This document shows, one piece after another, positions 19,433-27,261 of a stretch of DNA of 64,000 nucleotides. This DNA is from Armatimonadota bacterium. Lineage in GTDB: Bacteria > Armatimonadota > Fimbriimonadia > Fimbriimonadales > Fimbriimonadaceae. The stretch is taken from contig JAFDWS010000001.1 of assembly GCA_018268375.1 (NCBI GenBank), forward strand, positions 586,627 to 650,626. The letters run 5' to 3'. The notes under the pieces were generated by a model. That model was not told where the DNA came from. It saw only the letters and a list, made by a program, of their open reading frames with translations, and made no database searches. A program made the translations under genes and the position numbers. Every line of letters begins with the position of its first letter. The first letter of the stretch is position 1.

Positions 19433-20856
19433 ACGACGAACAGGTCAAGACCGCATTGCAAGAGCGATTTCGAACCTTGAGGTTCGAAGGCGAGGTCACG
19501 CCGGGTCGCATGAAGCGAAAAGGCTGGCTGTTGCCGACCGTCGCTGTTGGCGGTTTGGCTCTGCCGGCCATCGCCGGAGCCCTCCTGTTTTTCTCGCCCG
19601 GGTGCACCTATGAGCGTGCGATCCGGGCCTTGGAGGACGCGCCGGAATTCACGATGGAAATGACGGTCGACCGCTTTGGGAGCACCCCCTACAAGGTGAC
19701 CTACGAGGATTCGGGGACCTGGCATCGTCGCACGTTTGGTCGACCCATTGGAGGGGGCGTCATGGTCTGGAACGGAGACCGTTGCTCTGCTTACACTTTG
19801 GACGGCTCCTTCTGTGTGGTCGACGACCTCGAGAGAACTCAGGTGGGAGGAGACTCCATGAATCCGCTCCCAGGGGAGAAAACGATCGACTACGTGATGA
19901 GGTCGGTCTGGTTGACCACCTTCCCGTTGACTCCCGGGTCGGAAAAGCCCGTCTCTCGCTACACGGCAACTGATGAGCAGGGCCGAAGCTGTGAGGTTCT
20001 GAGCTTCCTTGACGACGAGGGCTACATACGGGACTTCTCAGGCGCGACTTATCGAAACGTGCGTGCGGCCGAGCTGTGGTTGGAACCTGGGACAGGGCGA
20101 CCGATCCGGTTCGACGTTCACGAGCCGGGGCAAGCAGCAGGCTTGAGGTCCACACGAACAGCGAGGATCAGCTATGGCCATATTGCGCCCTTCAACCTGA
20201 CCTCAGGGCTTGCCGCCGGTGCGAGGGTAGTCGACCTGCCTGCGCTGCGCAGCAGCGTTTGGAAGCAGTGGGAGGCCCAAAACCGGCGTGAAGAACTGGA
20301 CGGGAGCCGGGTCTACGACGTCTACCGCTCTCCAAAGGGTTGGGCGCTGATCCTCACTGACAAGGTTTTCAACGACGAGCTACTGATCGAGGACGCACAA
20401 GGACGACCCTGGTCTGCGATCACCGTCAGCAACTTCACGAAGATGCCGGAGAAAGTCTCGGTCCTTCTCGCCACGCCCGTAGAGCCCGGCGACCTGTCTG
20501 CGACGACATTGACCTTGCGGGCCGACAGGAACTCAACTCCGCACAAACTCGCCATTCCCGCCGCTTCGGCAACACCGCCGACGTGGCTCGCCCTCGCCCT
20601 TCACCCTTTCAGGTTGTACAAGCTGACCCTGCAGCCGCCGCTTTCAAGCGCCAACTACTATCGCTCTGTGAGGGACTGGAAGAACGAGATCAAGTGGCTG
20701 GAGCGAACATTGGACATCTACGACGAGTACAAGGAGCGGCCAAGAGGTGTCGAGATGCGCCTCAGCATGGCGAAAGACCTCCTCTCAGGAAAGCGGGAGC
20801 CTCCACCCTTCAAAGACGAGACGCGCCCCGGAGCAGGGCTCTTCGCCCCCCAGTGA
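19429..20856 (+). CDS. Membrane-anchored protein coupled to the ECF sigma factor, possible sigma regulator
   Basis: 475 residues, not assigned to a family. A short cytoplasmic N-terminus (about 1-34, basic: MKRKGW) precedes one membrane span near 35-56 (LLPTVAVGGLALPAIAGALLFF), then a large exported domain. Residues about 65-260 resemble LolA-like sheets (FTMEMTVDRFGSTPYKVTY, LWLEPGTGRPIRFDV). Translation is coupled to the sigma gene by ATGA. The order sigma-membrane protein suggests an anti-sigma or sensor role, but no zinc anti-sigma HxxxCxxC motif is present, so this is only inferred. It ends 2 bp from a convergent gene. Confidence 0.7.
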   Translation: MNDEQVKTALQERFRTLRFEGEVTPGRMKRKGWLLPTVAVGGLALPAIAGALLFFSPGCTYERAIRALEDAPEFTMEMTVDRFGSTPYKVTYEDSGTWHRRTFGRPIGGGVMVWNGDRCSAYTLDGSFCVVDDLERTQVGGDSMNPLPGEKTIDYVMRSVWLTTFPLTPGSEKPVSRYTATDEQGRSCEVLSFLDDEGYIRDFSGATYRNVRAAELWLEPGTGRPIRFDVHEPGQAAGLRSTRTARISYGHIAPFNLTSGLAAGARVVDLPALRSSVWKQWEAQNRREELDGSRVYDVYRSPKGWALILTDKVFNDELLIEDAQGRPWSAITVSNFTKMPEKVSVLLATPVEPGDLSATTLTLRADRNSTPHKLAIPAASATPPTWLALALHPFRLYKLTLQPPLSSANYYRSVRDWKNEIKWLERTLDIYDEYKERPRGVEMRLSMAKDLLSGKREPPPFKDETRPGAGLFAPQ

Positions 20857-20857
20857 C

Positions 20858-21166
20858 TTAGCGGACAAAGTGGATCTTGGGATCGCCGAGGTCGTCGAGC
20901 AGCATCACGCTGACGATCGGCATCGGTCGCTCCTTAGCGATCTCGCGGGCCTCATCGAACGTGACCTCGATACAAGCCATACCGGAGAGATCGATCCATT
21001 CGGCGAACCGAAAGGCCGACTCCTCCGTGCTGAAGCAGGCGAGGCCGTGGACGCCCTGGTGGCAATAGCAGCCAAACTTGCCCGACGGAGGGTGCTTCAG
21101 CAAGAAGACATCCTCGGGGAAATCCTCGGCGATTTCTAGGAACGGGCAAACGAGCGTCTGAGACAT
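20858..21166 (-). CDS. Small conserved-looking protein of unknown function
   Basis: 102 residues, no signal peptide and no recognised domain. It reads as a compact alpha/beta protein: VCPFLEIAEDFPEDVFLLKH, a Cys-rich segment CYCHQGVHGLACFSTEESAF, and FDEAREIAKERPMPIVSVML. The pattern 'ACFSTEESAFRFAEW' recalls SseB-like or DUF-type single-domain proteins, but I cannot assign it. Convergent with the membrane protein gene, ending 2 bp from it. Confidence 0.6.
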   Translation of the reverse strand: MSQTLVCPFLEIAEDFPEDVFLLKHPPSGKFGCYCHQGVHGLACFSTEESAFRFAEWIDLSGMACIEVTFDEAREIAKERPMPIVSVMLLDDLGDPKIHFVR

Positions 21167-21245
21167 GGCTCTGAAACGATTTATCGGGCAAAAGTGACGG
21201 GCTTTTCAGGGTGTCCGCCCCCCCAAAAACACCGTTTGTCTGTTC

Positions 21246-21276
21246 GACGCCGGACCGACCTCGGTTGTTCGGCGTC
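21246..21276. promoter_or_regulatory. Two-tier hairpin in the divergent intergenic region upstream of the MinD-like gene
   Basis: GACGCCG (21246-21252) pairs with CGGCGTC (21270-21276), and inside it ACCGA (21254-21258) pairs with TCGGT (21261-21265). It lies about 105 bp upstream of the MinD-like start. It may be a regulatory RNA structure or an operator; function unknown. Confidence 0.35.
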
Positions 21277-21379
21277 CGGAAAATATGGAACCACCCATAC
21301 GGCGAGGAAGTCAAACCCAAGGATCGGTGTCTGACAGCCGTGCCGTCCCCTCACTATGGGGAGCTAGGTGGAGGAGCTT

Positions 21380-22540
21380 ATGGAAGATTCGGGCGCTCTC
21401 TTAAAGGACGAGCCACAGGTCGACACTCTTTACGACCCTCGTTTGCTGGACTTTGTCCCATCGAAGGTCGCTTTGGGAAACCGCATCCTGCCGATCGGCT
21501 GGAGCGCGGGCACGCTTGTCTGCATGGCAGAAGAGCCAGACGACCCTTACCTTCAGTCACGTGTCAAGTTCCAACTTCAGCGTGACGTGCGGCTGATCCC
21601 GGCGCGGGCCGGCTTCCGCGAGGCGCTCCACGAAGCGTACGGTGGAGACCCCTGCCCCGAAACCGAGGACCTTGTTTCCGCTGTCACACAGCGACGCGAG
21701 GTCAACCTGACAAATCGAACCAGGCAAGGCCACCGTCCGTGGAACGCTTCACCGAAGGTCGTGGCCGTCACCAGCGGCAAAGGCGGCGTCGGCAAGACGA
21801 CCTTGACCGCCAACCTTGGTATCGCTTTGACCCAGATGGGCCTGCAGGTGGGAGTAGTGGACTGCGACTTCGGCCTTTCGAACATGCACGTCATGCTCGG
21901 GATGCGGCCGGTCCACCGGCTGCCCGATGTCTTGCAAGGGCGGGTCGCACTCACCGGATCGTTCGAGTCGGGCCCCGGCCAGCTCCAGGTTTTGGCAGGA
22001 GCCACCGGATCGTCCGAACTTGCCGAGCTTTCTTACGACCACCTGGAGAAGGGTGGATTGACGACCCAAGCGCTGAAAGGACTGTTCGACATCACGTTCC
22101 TTGACACGGGTGCTGGAATCCAGCAGTCCGTGCTCTCCATGCTCACGAACGCGGACGAGGTGCTCCTCGTGGTCACCCCCGACCCACCGAGTGTGCAGGA
22201 CGCCTACGTTACGCTGCGTGTCCTGCTTGAGCAGAAGCCGACCGCGCGTGTCGGGTTCATCGTGAACGAGGCGCGGGACGCCGCCCAAGCCAAGGACGTC
22301 GCCGCGAAGTTCCAGACTTTCGCCTCGCTGCACTTGGGCTGCCAGCTCCGATACCTCGGCGCCATTAGCTTCGATCGTGCGGTGGAGAACGCCACGCGGT
22401 CGCGGTTGCCTCTGGTTCTGGGCTCTCCGCGCAGTCGGGCCGCTCGCGACATCCACGCCGTAGCGGAAAGGTTTGCAGGGCTCCCCTCCGAGGGACAAAA
22501 CTTCTTTGAAAGAATGGTCGCTCGGCTGAGCTGGGACTGA
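21380..22540 (+). CDS. MinD/FlhG-like ATPase with an N-terminal type II secretion ATPase-like domain
   Basis: 386 residues from ATG 21380, chosen because GGAGG lies 5 bases upstream (a GTG at 21368 precedes the SD). Residues about 120-386 are a deviant Walker ATPase: SGKGGVGKTT at 132-141, VVDCDFGLSNMHVMLG, and ITFLDTGAGIQQSV. These features fit FlhG/YlxH/MinD proteins that set cell position or pole number. Residues about 18-88 (DPRLLDFVPSKVALGNRILP, LVCMAEEPDD, DVRLIPARAGFREALHEAYG) match the second half of a T2SSE-N/MshEN module, usually found on secretion or pilus ATPases. The C-terminal amphipathic segment is FFERMVARLSW. This fusion suggests placement of a pilus or secretion machine. Convergent with gcvT. 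Confidence 0.82.
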   Translation: MEDSGALLKDEPQVDTLYDPRLLDFVPSKVALGNRILPIGWSAGTLVCMAEEPDDPYLQSRVKFQLQRDVRLIPARAGFREALHEAYGGDPCPETEDLVSAVTQRREVNLTNRTRQGHRPWNASPKVVAVTSGKGGVGKTTLTANLGIALTQMGLQVGVVDCDFGLSNMHVMLGMRPVHRLPDVLQGRVALTGSFESGPGQLQVLAGATGSSELAELSYDHLEKGGLTTQALKGLFDITFLDTGAGIQQSVLSMLTNADEVLLVVTPDPPSVQDAYVTLRVLLEQKPTARVGFIVNEARDAAQAKDVAAKFQTFASLHLGCQLRYLGAISFDRAVENATRSRLPLVLGSPRSRAARDIHAVAERFAGLPSEGQNFFERMVARLSWD

Positions 22541-22542
22541 CC

Positions 22543-23628
22543 TCAGCGCCGGAAGAAGCGCTTGTTGACCACAGTCCCTGGAACCTTCGTGCCGCGGACA
22601 TCCACTTCGCAAGGCGTGTCCACTTTGATGGCCGCGTCGAGGAAGGCAAAGGCGATGCCGCAATCGAGGAGCGGCGAATAGACACCGGACGACACTTCGC
22701 CGGCTCGATTGCCGTCGACAAAGACCTCCATTTCGGGCATCGGCAGGCGCTTACCCTCCAAGCGGACTCCATGCAGCTTGGTCGGGGTGCCGTTCGCCCT
22801 TGCCGCGTTGATGATCTCGGAGCCCAAGAAGGACTTCGTCTTGGAGACGACCCAGCCGAGCCCGGCCGCGATCGGAGAAAGGGTGTCGTTCAGTTCGTGG
22901 CCGTAAAGCGGAAGGCCCGCCTCGACGCGCAGAGTGTCCCGCGCGCCCAGTCCGCAAGGTTCCACTCCCGCCTCAAGCAAGGCTTGCCAGAGCTGGGAGG
23001 CCCGGTCTTGAGGACACTGGAGCTCATAACCGTCCTCGCCCGTATATCCAGACCGTGCCGCGAAGCAAGGCACACCGGCGACGTCCACATCGAGAGTCCC
23101 GAAGAAGCCGGTGGACTCGATCACGTTCGGCACGTTCGTCAGGCTGGCGATTATCCTGCTTGCAGAAGGGCCCTGCACAGCGATCATGGCCGTTTCAGCG
23201 GAGTAATCCCGGAGTTCGACGCCCGCCGTGTCGAGGGAGCGGAAATGGGCGACGTCCTTCTCGTGGTTGGCCGCGTTCACGACCATTTTGTAGTCGCCAT
23301 CCGAGATCCGGTACACGATGATGTCGTCGACGCAGCCTCCTTGACCGTTCGGCAGGAGAGAGTATTGCCCCTCGCCGTCGGCCAACTTTGAGACGTCGTT
23401 CGTCGTCGCCCATTCCAAGTACTCGAAGACCCGCGGCCCCGTGAACGATAGGCGGGCCATATGACTGACGTCGAACATTCCCGCCCGCTCTCGAACTGCC
23501 TTGGATTCGGCGATGATGCCCTTGTACTGGACGGGCAGCATTGTGCCGGCAAACTCCACCATCCTGCCGCCGAGCGCGACGTGGTCGTCGTAAAGCGGTG
23601 TGGTCTTGGCGGCAGTAGCGGGGGTCAT
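22543..23628 (-). CDS. gcvT: Aminomethyltransferase GcvT (glycine cleavage T protein)
   Basis: Tetrahydrofolate-dependent T protein of the glycine cleavage system. From ATG 23628 (MTPATAAKTTPLYDDHV) it has 361 residues, the usual length. Segments include MVEFAGTMLPVQYKGI, MFDVSHMARLSFTG, GQGGCVDDIIVYR, GYTGEDGYELQCP and AGLPLYGHELN. The genes for GcvH and GcvP are not adjacent here. Its 5' side faces the 290-bp region with direct repeats and a palindrome. Confidence 0.95.
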   Translation of the reverse strand: MTPATAAKTTPLYDDHVALGGRMVEFAGTMLPVQYKGIIAESKAVRERAGMFDVSHMARLSFTGPRVFEYLEWATTNDVSKLADGEGQYSLLPNGQGGCVDDIIVYRISDGDYKMVVNAANHEKDVAHFRSLDTAGVELRDYSAETAMIAVQGPSASRIIASLTNVPNVIESTGFFGTLDVDVAGVPCFAARSGYTGEDGYELQCPQDRASQLWQALLEAGVEPCGLGARDTLRVEAGLPLYGHELNDTLSPIAAGLGWVVSKTKSFLGSEIINAARANGTPTKLHGVRLEGKRLPMPEMEVFVDGNRAGEVSSGVYSPLLDCGIAFAFLDAAIKVDTPCEVDVRGTKVPGTVVNKRFFRR

Positions 23629-23678
23629 GGTCAGAGTATAGCTTTTGGCTCCCGGCAAGAAGGCTGGCTTAAGGCTAG

Positions 23679-23711
23679 CTACAGATTGAGCACAGTTTGA
23701 CTACAGACTTT
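23679..23711. repeat. Three direct repeats with exact 11-bp period
   Basis: The three 11-mers are CTACAGATTGA, GCACAGTTTGA and CTACAGACTTT, head to tail. ACAG recurs at 23681, 23692 and 23703. An 11-bp period puts sites on one face of the helix and is typical of binding sites for SARP or OmpR-type winged-helix proteins. The site lies between gcvT (minus) and the sigma-4-like gene (plus). Binding by the SARP in this window is only a guess. Confidence 0.5.
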
Positions 23712-23883
23712 TGATAGGGAGACCAAGAATGTTGACCGAGAGCGTCCCGAACACCGCAATGGTGTGAGGGAGGACAGCCAGGGGAGAGGCCGAACAAGTT
23801 CAAATGAACTCACTCTTGACCGTGTCGACGGGCATTGTTTTCAAGCTTTGGGACGTCGCCAACCCCCTCGCAGCTCCTTTGTT

Positions 23884-23907
23884 AATAGTAGACATATGTA
23901 TACTATT
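23884..23907. promoter_or_regulatory. Near-perfect 24-bp palindrome, candidate operator
   Basis: The half-site AATAGTAGACAT (23884-23895) is mirrored by ATGTATACTATT (23896-23907), with 11 of 12 pairs matching. It sits immediately before the Shine-Dalgarno of the helix-turn-helix gene at 23919. It is AT-rich in GC-rich surroundings. This suits a dimeric repressor acting on that gene, possibly autoregulation. Confidence 0.6.
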
Positions 23908-23918
23908 TGGAGAAGACT

Positions 23919-24332
23919 ATGAGAACGAAAACACTGCTTCGGGAGGCCGATGTGCTCCTGGCACGGGTCGGGCGAGACCCCCTTGCACCACACTACTCTG
24001 AGGATTCCTTTCGCCGCAAGATCGAGGAGTCGAACAGGAGGGCACTGCTCCTCCCGCTTCCGTATGGGGGCAAAGAATGGAACTACTTGCTACAACGAGA
24101 GTGGGCGGAAGTGATCGAAGCCGCGCAATTGACCGAGCGCCAGCTCCAGGTCTTGGCCCTCCGGCTCGAAGGATTGACTTTCGAGGAGATCGGACTTCGC
24201 TGGGGCCACTCCAAGCAGGGCGCGCAGAACATCTTCTTCCAAGGCGCGAAGAAACTCGTCAGAGCTTGGATGGAGTACCCCTACCGGGGGCTGGCTTCGG
24301 TGTTTCGCGAAGAAGTCCGGCGCGGGCGTTGA
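23919..24332 (+). CDS. Stand-alone sigma-70 region 4-like helix-turn-helix protein
   Basis: 137 residues from ATG 23919; GGAG is 6-7 bases upstream. Residues about 68-118 form a region 4-like HTH: LTERQLQVLALRLEGLTFEE, then IGLRWGHSKQGAQNIFFQGA. No region 2 is visible; the N-terminal half has no recognised domain. This may be a sigma-like regulator or a DNA-binding protein of the LuxR/sigma-4 superfamily. A palindrome lies directly upstream, which suggests autoregulation. Separate from the following operon by about 100 bp. Confidence 0.7.
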   Translation: MRTKTLLREADVLLARVGRDPLAPHYSEDSFRRKIEESNRRALLLPLPYGGKEWNYLLQREWAEVIEAAQLTERQLQVLALRLEGLTFEEIGLRWGHSKQGAQNIFFQGAKKLVRAWMEYPYRGLASVFREEVRRGR

Positions 24333-24434
24333 CAGTCCTGGCAAGAACGCCAGTCTGAACTCTTAGAGGCTTCCTCTCCGTCTACATTTCGTACCTGCGC
24401 GGGTACAATCGCTTGAACGCCCTAGGCTCTCTTT

Positions 24435-25688
24435 ATGGTTTCGTGTCGTAACTGTGGCAACCTTAATGGTCTAAGCAGCCGCTTCTGTTCTAAGTGCGGC
24501 TGGGCTGTGCCCGAGGATCAAGTGGTGGAACAAGTCCACCAGGTCGGGCAGCGCCTAGCCGATGGTCAACGGCTTTTCGGAGAAGGAAAGATCACCGAAG
24601 CGCTCGCTATGGCCGAGCAGTTGGCGCACGACGACCCGGACAACATCGCCGTCATGGCCCTGAAGGGCGATTGCTTGGAAAGGCAGGGCGACATCGATGG
24701 TGCCCTGTTCTGCTACGAGAACATCGTGACCCTCAGGCCAGACTCGCCCCTTGACCGTATCCGTGTCGCCCAGTTGCGCCGGATGGTTCAAGCGGCGCCC
24801 TTCATTCCTGATTCTAAGCCCGATCGCAGGAACTCTGTCTTTGCCGCGGTCGCCGCTTTTGTCCTCTTGACCTCGGCGCTTTCCGCGGTGGTCTTGGCGA
24901 ACAAGAAGGAGACGACTGTCGGGCCGGGCGAAAAGGTCGCCATGGCCGAGCCCGACCGCGCGAAGCCGTTCGTGTCTCCGGCGCCGGTACCCTCGCAGGG
25001 CGACGCCGCTGCCAAAACCGGGAACTCGTCGCCAGACGTCCAGCAACCCGAGGCGGGCAATGAAAGCCAAGAGGGAGCAAAATTGACGAATCCTGGATCG
25101 ACCCATGGCCCCAGCGCGCGAAGCAACGAGAACCGCGGGGTCGGCATCGGAACCCAAGCGCTTCCTAGCCCTGGCGATGGCTATAAGCCCGTGGACCCCG
25201 GCTATGTGGCGACGCCGGACAGCCAACAGAAACCCACGGAGACGGGCAATTCTGACCCAGATCCCGTCGCTGTGAAGAGTGGGAACGAGAAGCCGAAGAC
25301 CGACAATAACGGACGGCAGCCGATCATAGACATTCATCCCAGCACAGGCGGTGGCGGAGAAACGGTGGGTGGCTCTCAAATCAGGGAGAACTCGCCAAAC
25401 GAGGGTAAGACCCTGATCCAGGTCGCCCGGCAGTATTTCCTTGCGGGAGAATACGACAAGGCTGCAAAGGCGTACGAGAAGGCCATCAAGCAGGGCGCCA
25501 GCCCCGCTAGCGCCAACCATCGGCTCGCGCAGTGCTATCTGAACTTGAACAAACGAGGAGAAGCGCTGTCGGCCTATCAGCGCGCCTTGGCCGCCTATCA
25601 GAGAATGCTCGACCAAGGCGTCGGCGACAAAAGACTGATCGAAAGCTACATGGACGAGTGCCGGCAAGCCATTCGGCTGCTGCAATGA
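24435..25688 (+). CDS. Zinc-ribbon, TPR, single-span membrane protein
   Basis: 417 residues. C4, C7, C18 and C21 form an N-terminal zinc ribbon (CRNCGN, FCSKCGW). Residues about 38-118 hold TPR-like helices (GQRLFGEGKITEALAMAEQL, GDIDGALFCYENIVTL). One membrane span lies near 134-156. A long Pro/Gly/Asn-rich linker (about 160-315) follows, then further TPRs (QYFLAGEYDKAAKAYEKAIK). The zinc ribbon and first TPRs face the cytoplasm and the last TPRs the periplasm, by inference. First gene of a three-gene operon; its stop overlaps the next start as ATGA. Exact function unknown. Confidence 0.8.
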   Translation: MVSCRNCGNLNGLSSRFCSKCGWAVPEDQVVEQVHQVGQRLADGQRLFGEGKITEALAMAEQLAHDDPDNIAVMALKGDCLERQGDIDGALFCYENIVTLRPDSPLDRIRVAQLRRMVQAAPFIPDSKPDRRNSVFAAVAAFVLLTSALSAVVLANKKETTVGPGEKVAMAEPDRAKPFVSPAPVPSQGDAAAKTGNSSPDVQQPEAGNESQEGAKLTNPGSTHGPSARSNENRGVGIGTQALPSPGDGYKPVDPGYVATPDSQQKPTETGNSDPDPVAVKSGNEKPKTDNNGRQPIIDIHPSTGGGGETVGGSQIRENSPNEGKTLIQVARQYFLAGEYDKAAKAYEKAIKQGASPASANHRLAQCYLNLNKRGEALSAYQRALAAYQRMLDQGVGDKRLIESYMDECRQAIRLLQ

Positions 25689-27259
25689 AGTTCAGGCTCC
25701 TCGCCGCCGTCCCTGCCCTGCTCGTTACAGCGGTCGTCCAGGCTGCACCCGATTGCCTCATCGTGCAACTCAAGGTGCCGCTTGTCGAGGGAGAGGACAG
25801 GAACGTTCTCCTTTCCCCTTACCTGGCCGAAGAACTCGACAAAGATGGGCGCGTCCGCCCCGTGGTCTGGTCGTTGTCAGACCCGGTCTTCCGTGAGTGG
25901 ACCTCTCGAGACGTGTTCGGCCAATTCGACGCGAGCCCTTCTCTTCGACAAGCCCTCGACACTTCTCGCAAGCTTGGCCTGACGTACGTGATTGCCGTCC
26001 AAGCGATCAGAGGAGAACAGAACTTCGTCCCTGTCGCCGAGCTTTTTGTGAATGGCCGGTCCAAGTGGCGCTTCGGGCCCCGCGACCCGCGCAAGGGAAC
26101 CGACGTCGTCGTCTCGACCGAGGGCCGCTACGATGCCAAGGCCACAAAGGACCTCCAAACGAAACTGCTGAACTCGCTGGGTCAGAACGGGACGTTCACG
26201 GTCTACGTGAACAATGTGCCCGACTGGGATGCGACCGCGAGGGCCGTTGCCGCCAATTGGTGCACACTCCTGGCCGAGGGGCCCCTCAAGAGCCTTGAGG
26301 CAAGCCCCAGGATCGAAGAGCACGGCACCACACCAAAGGAACCCACCGAGACCCATGTCGACACGGCTCCTCCGCAAGACCCAGTGGCCGACGCAAAGTC
26401 GCTCCTCGATCAAGGAAAGACGGCACAGGCTCTCTCCGTGCTCCGCAACGCTTGTGACGCCAAACCCTTCGACGTCGTGTTGCGGCGAGCTCTCGCGCAA
26501 TTCTTGCTGAACGCAGGAATGCCGGCTGAAGCCGGCGAGGCTGCCCAGGCTGCGAGCAGGCTCGACCCAAAAGACGCCTCCCTGTGGCTGCTCTGTGCCG
26601 AAGCTTGGATCACTGCAGGTGACTCGGAGAAGGCGTCCGACGCCTTCAAAGAGGCCAAGGCTCGCGGTGCGCACGACCCTTACTCAGAGCGGATCGAAGC
26701 CGACTTGGCCCTCCTCAAAGGAGACGCGGATCGCGCCGCCACCCTTTACGCCGCCTTGGGCACGCCCGAAAGCCGCCTCAGACTTGCCGTAGCGTTTGGC
26801 TTGGCAGGAAAGGAGAAGGAGTGCGCGCAGGCCCTGGAGCAAGTTCCCCATGAGCCCGTTTCCGAGGCGGAGTACGTCGCAATGGTCATGTTCATTGAGC
26901 GCGCAATGGTCTCTGCCTCCGAGGACGCCAGGAACGTGCTCCCTACGGTGCGGCTGCATCCTGGCGAGCCGGCCACCCTTGCCCTCGCCCGCTCCCTCGC
27001 TGCCAGGACGGGAGCTCTCAAGGCCCTGGTGGGAGGCGTCGTTCCCCCGAAACGCTTCGCCCGATCCCACGAGGCGAGGAAACTGGCACACATCATGCTC
27101 GCTCAATCAGCGTTGCAGGCGCAATCCTTTGCTGACAACAACGATCCTGACATCGCGGACGAATCGGCAGCGAGCCTTGGACAAGCTATGAGGCTCCTCG
27201 CGAACGTTCGAGAACTGTACGGGCTCGAGCAACGGTACGGCGCCAGCGACAAGGACTGA
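25685..27259 (+). CDS. Secreted TPR protein
   Basis: From ATG 25685 (overlapping the upstream TGA) it has 524 residues. Signal peptide MKFRLLAAVPALLVTAVVQA. Residues about 20-220 are an unassigned alpha/beta domain (CLIVQLKVPLVEGEDRNVLL, GLTYVIAVQAIRGE). Residues about 235-400 are TPR-like repeats (AKSLLDQGKTAQALSVLRNA, LNAGMPAEAGEAAQAASRLD, AWITAGDSEKASDAFKEAKA). It probably works in the periplasm as a scaffold with the preceding membrane TPR protein; the machinery is unknown. Confidence 0.8.
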   Translation: MKFRLLAAVPALLVTAVVQAAPDCLIVQLKVPLVEGEDRNVLLSPYLAEELDKDGRVRPVVWSLSDPVFREWTSRDVFGQFDASPSLRQALDTSRKLGLTYVIAVQAIRGEQNFVPVAELFVNGRSKWRFGPRDPRKGTDVVVSTEGRYDAKATKDLQTKLLNSLGQNGTFTVYVNNVPDWDATARAVAANWCTLLAEGPLKSLEASPRIEEHGTTPKEPTETHVDTAPPQDPVADAKSLLDQGKTAQALSVLRNACDAKPFDVVLRRALAQFLLNAGMPAEAGEAAQAASRLDPKDASLWLLCAEAWITAGDSEKASDAFKEAKARGAHDPYSERIEADLALLKGDADRAATLYAALGTPESRLRLAVAFGLAGKEKECAQALEQVPHEPVSEAEYVAMVMFIERAMVSASEDARNVLPTVRLHPGEPATLALARSLAARTGALKALVGGVVPPKRFARSHEARKLAHIMLAQSALQAQSFADNNDPDIADESAASLGQAMRLLANVRELYGLEQRYGASDKD

Positions 27260-27261
27260 AC

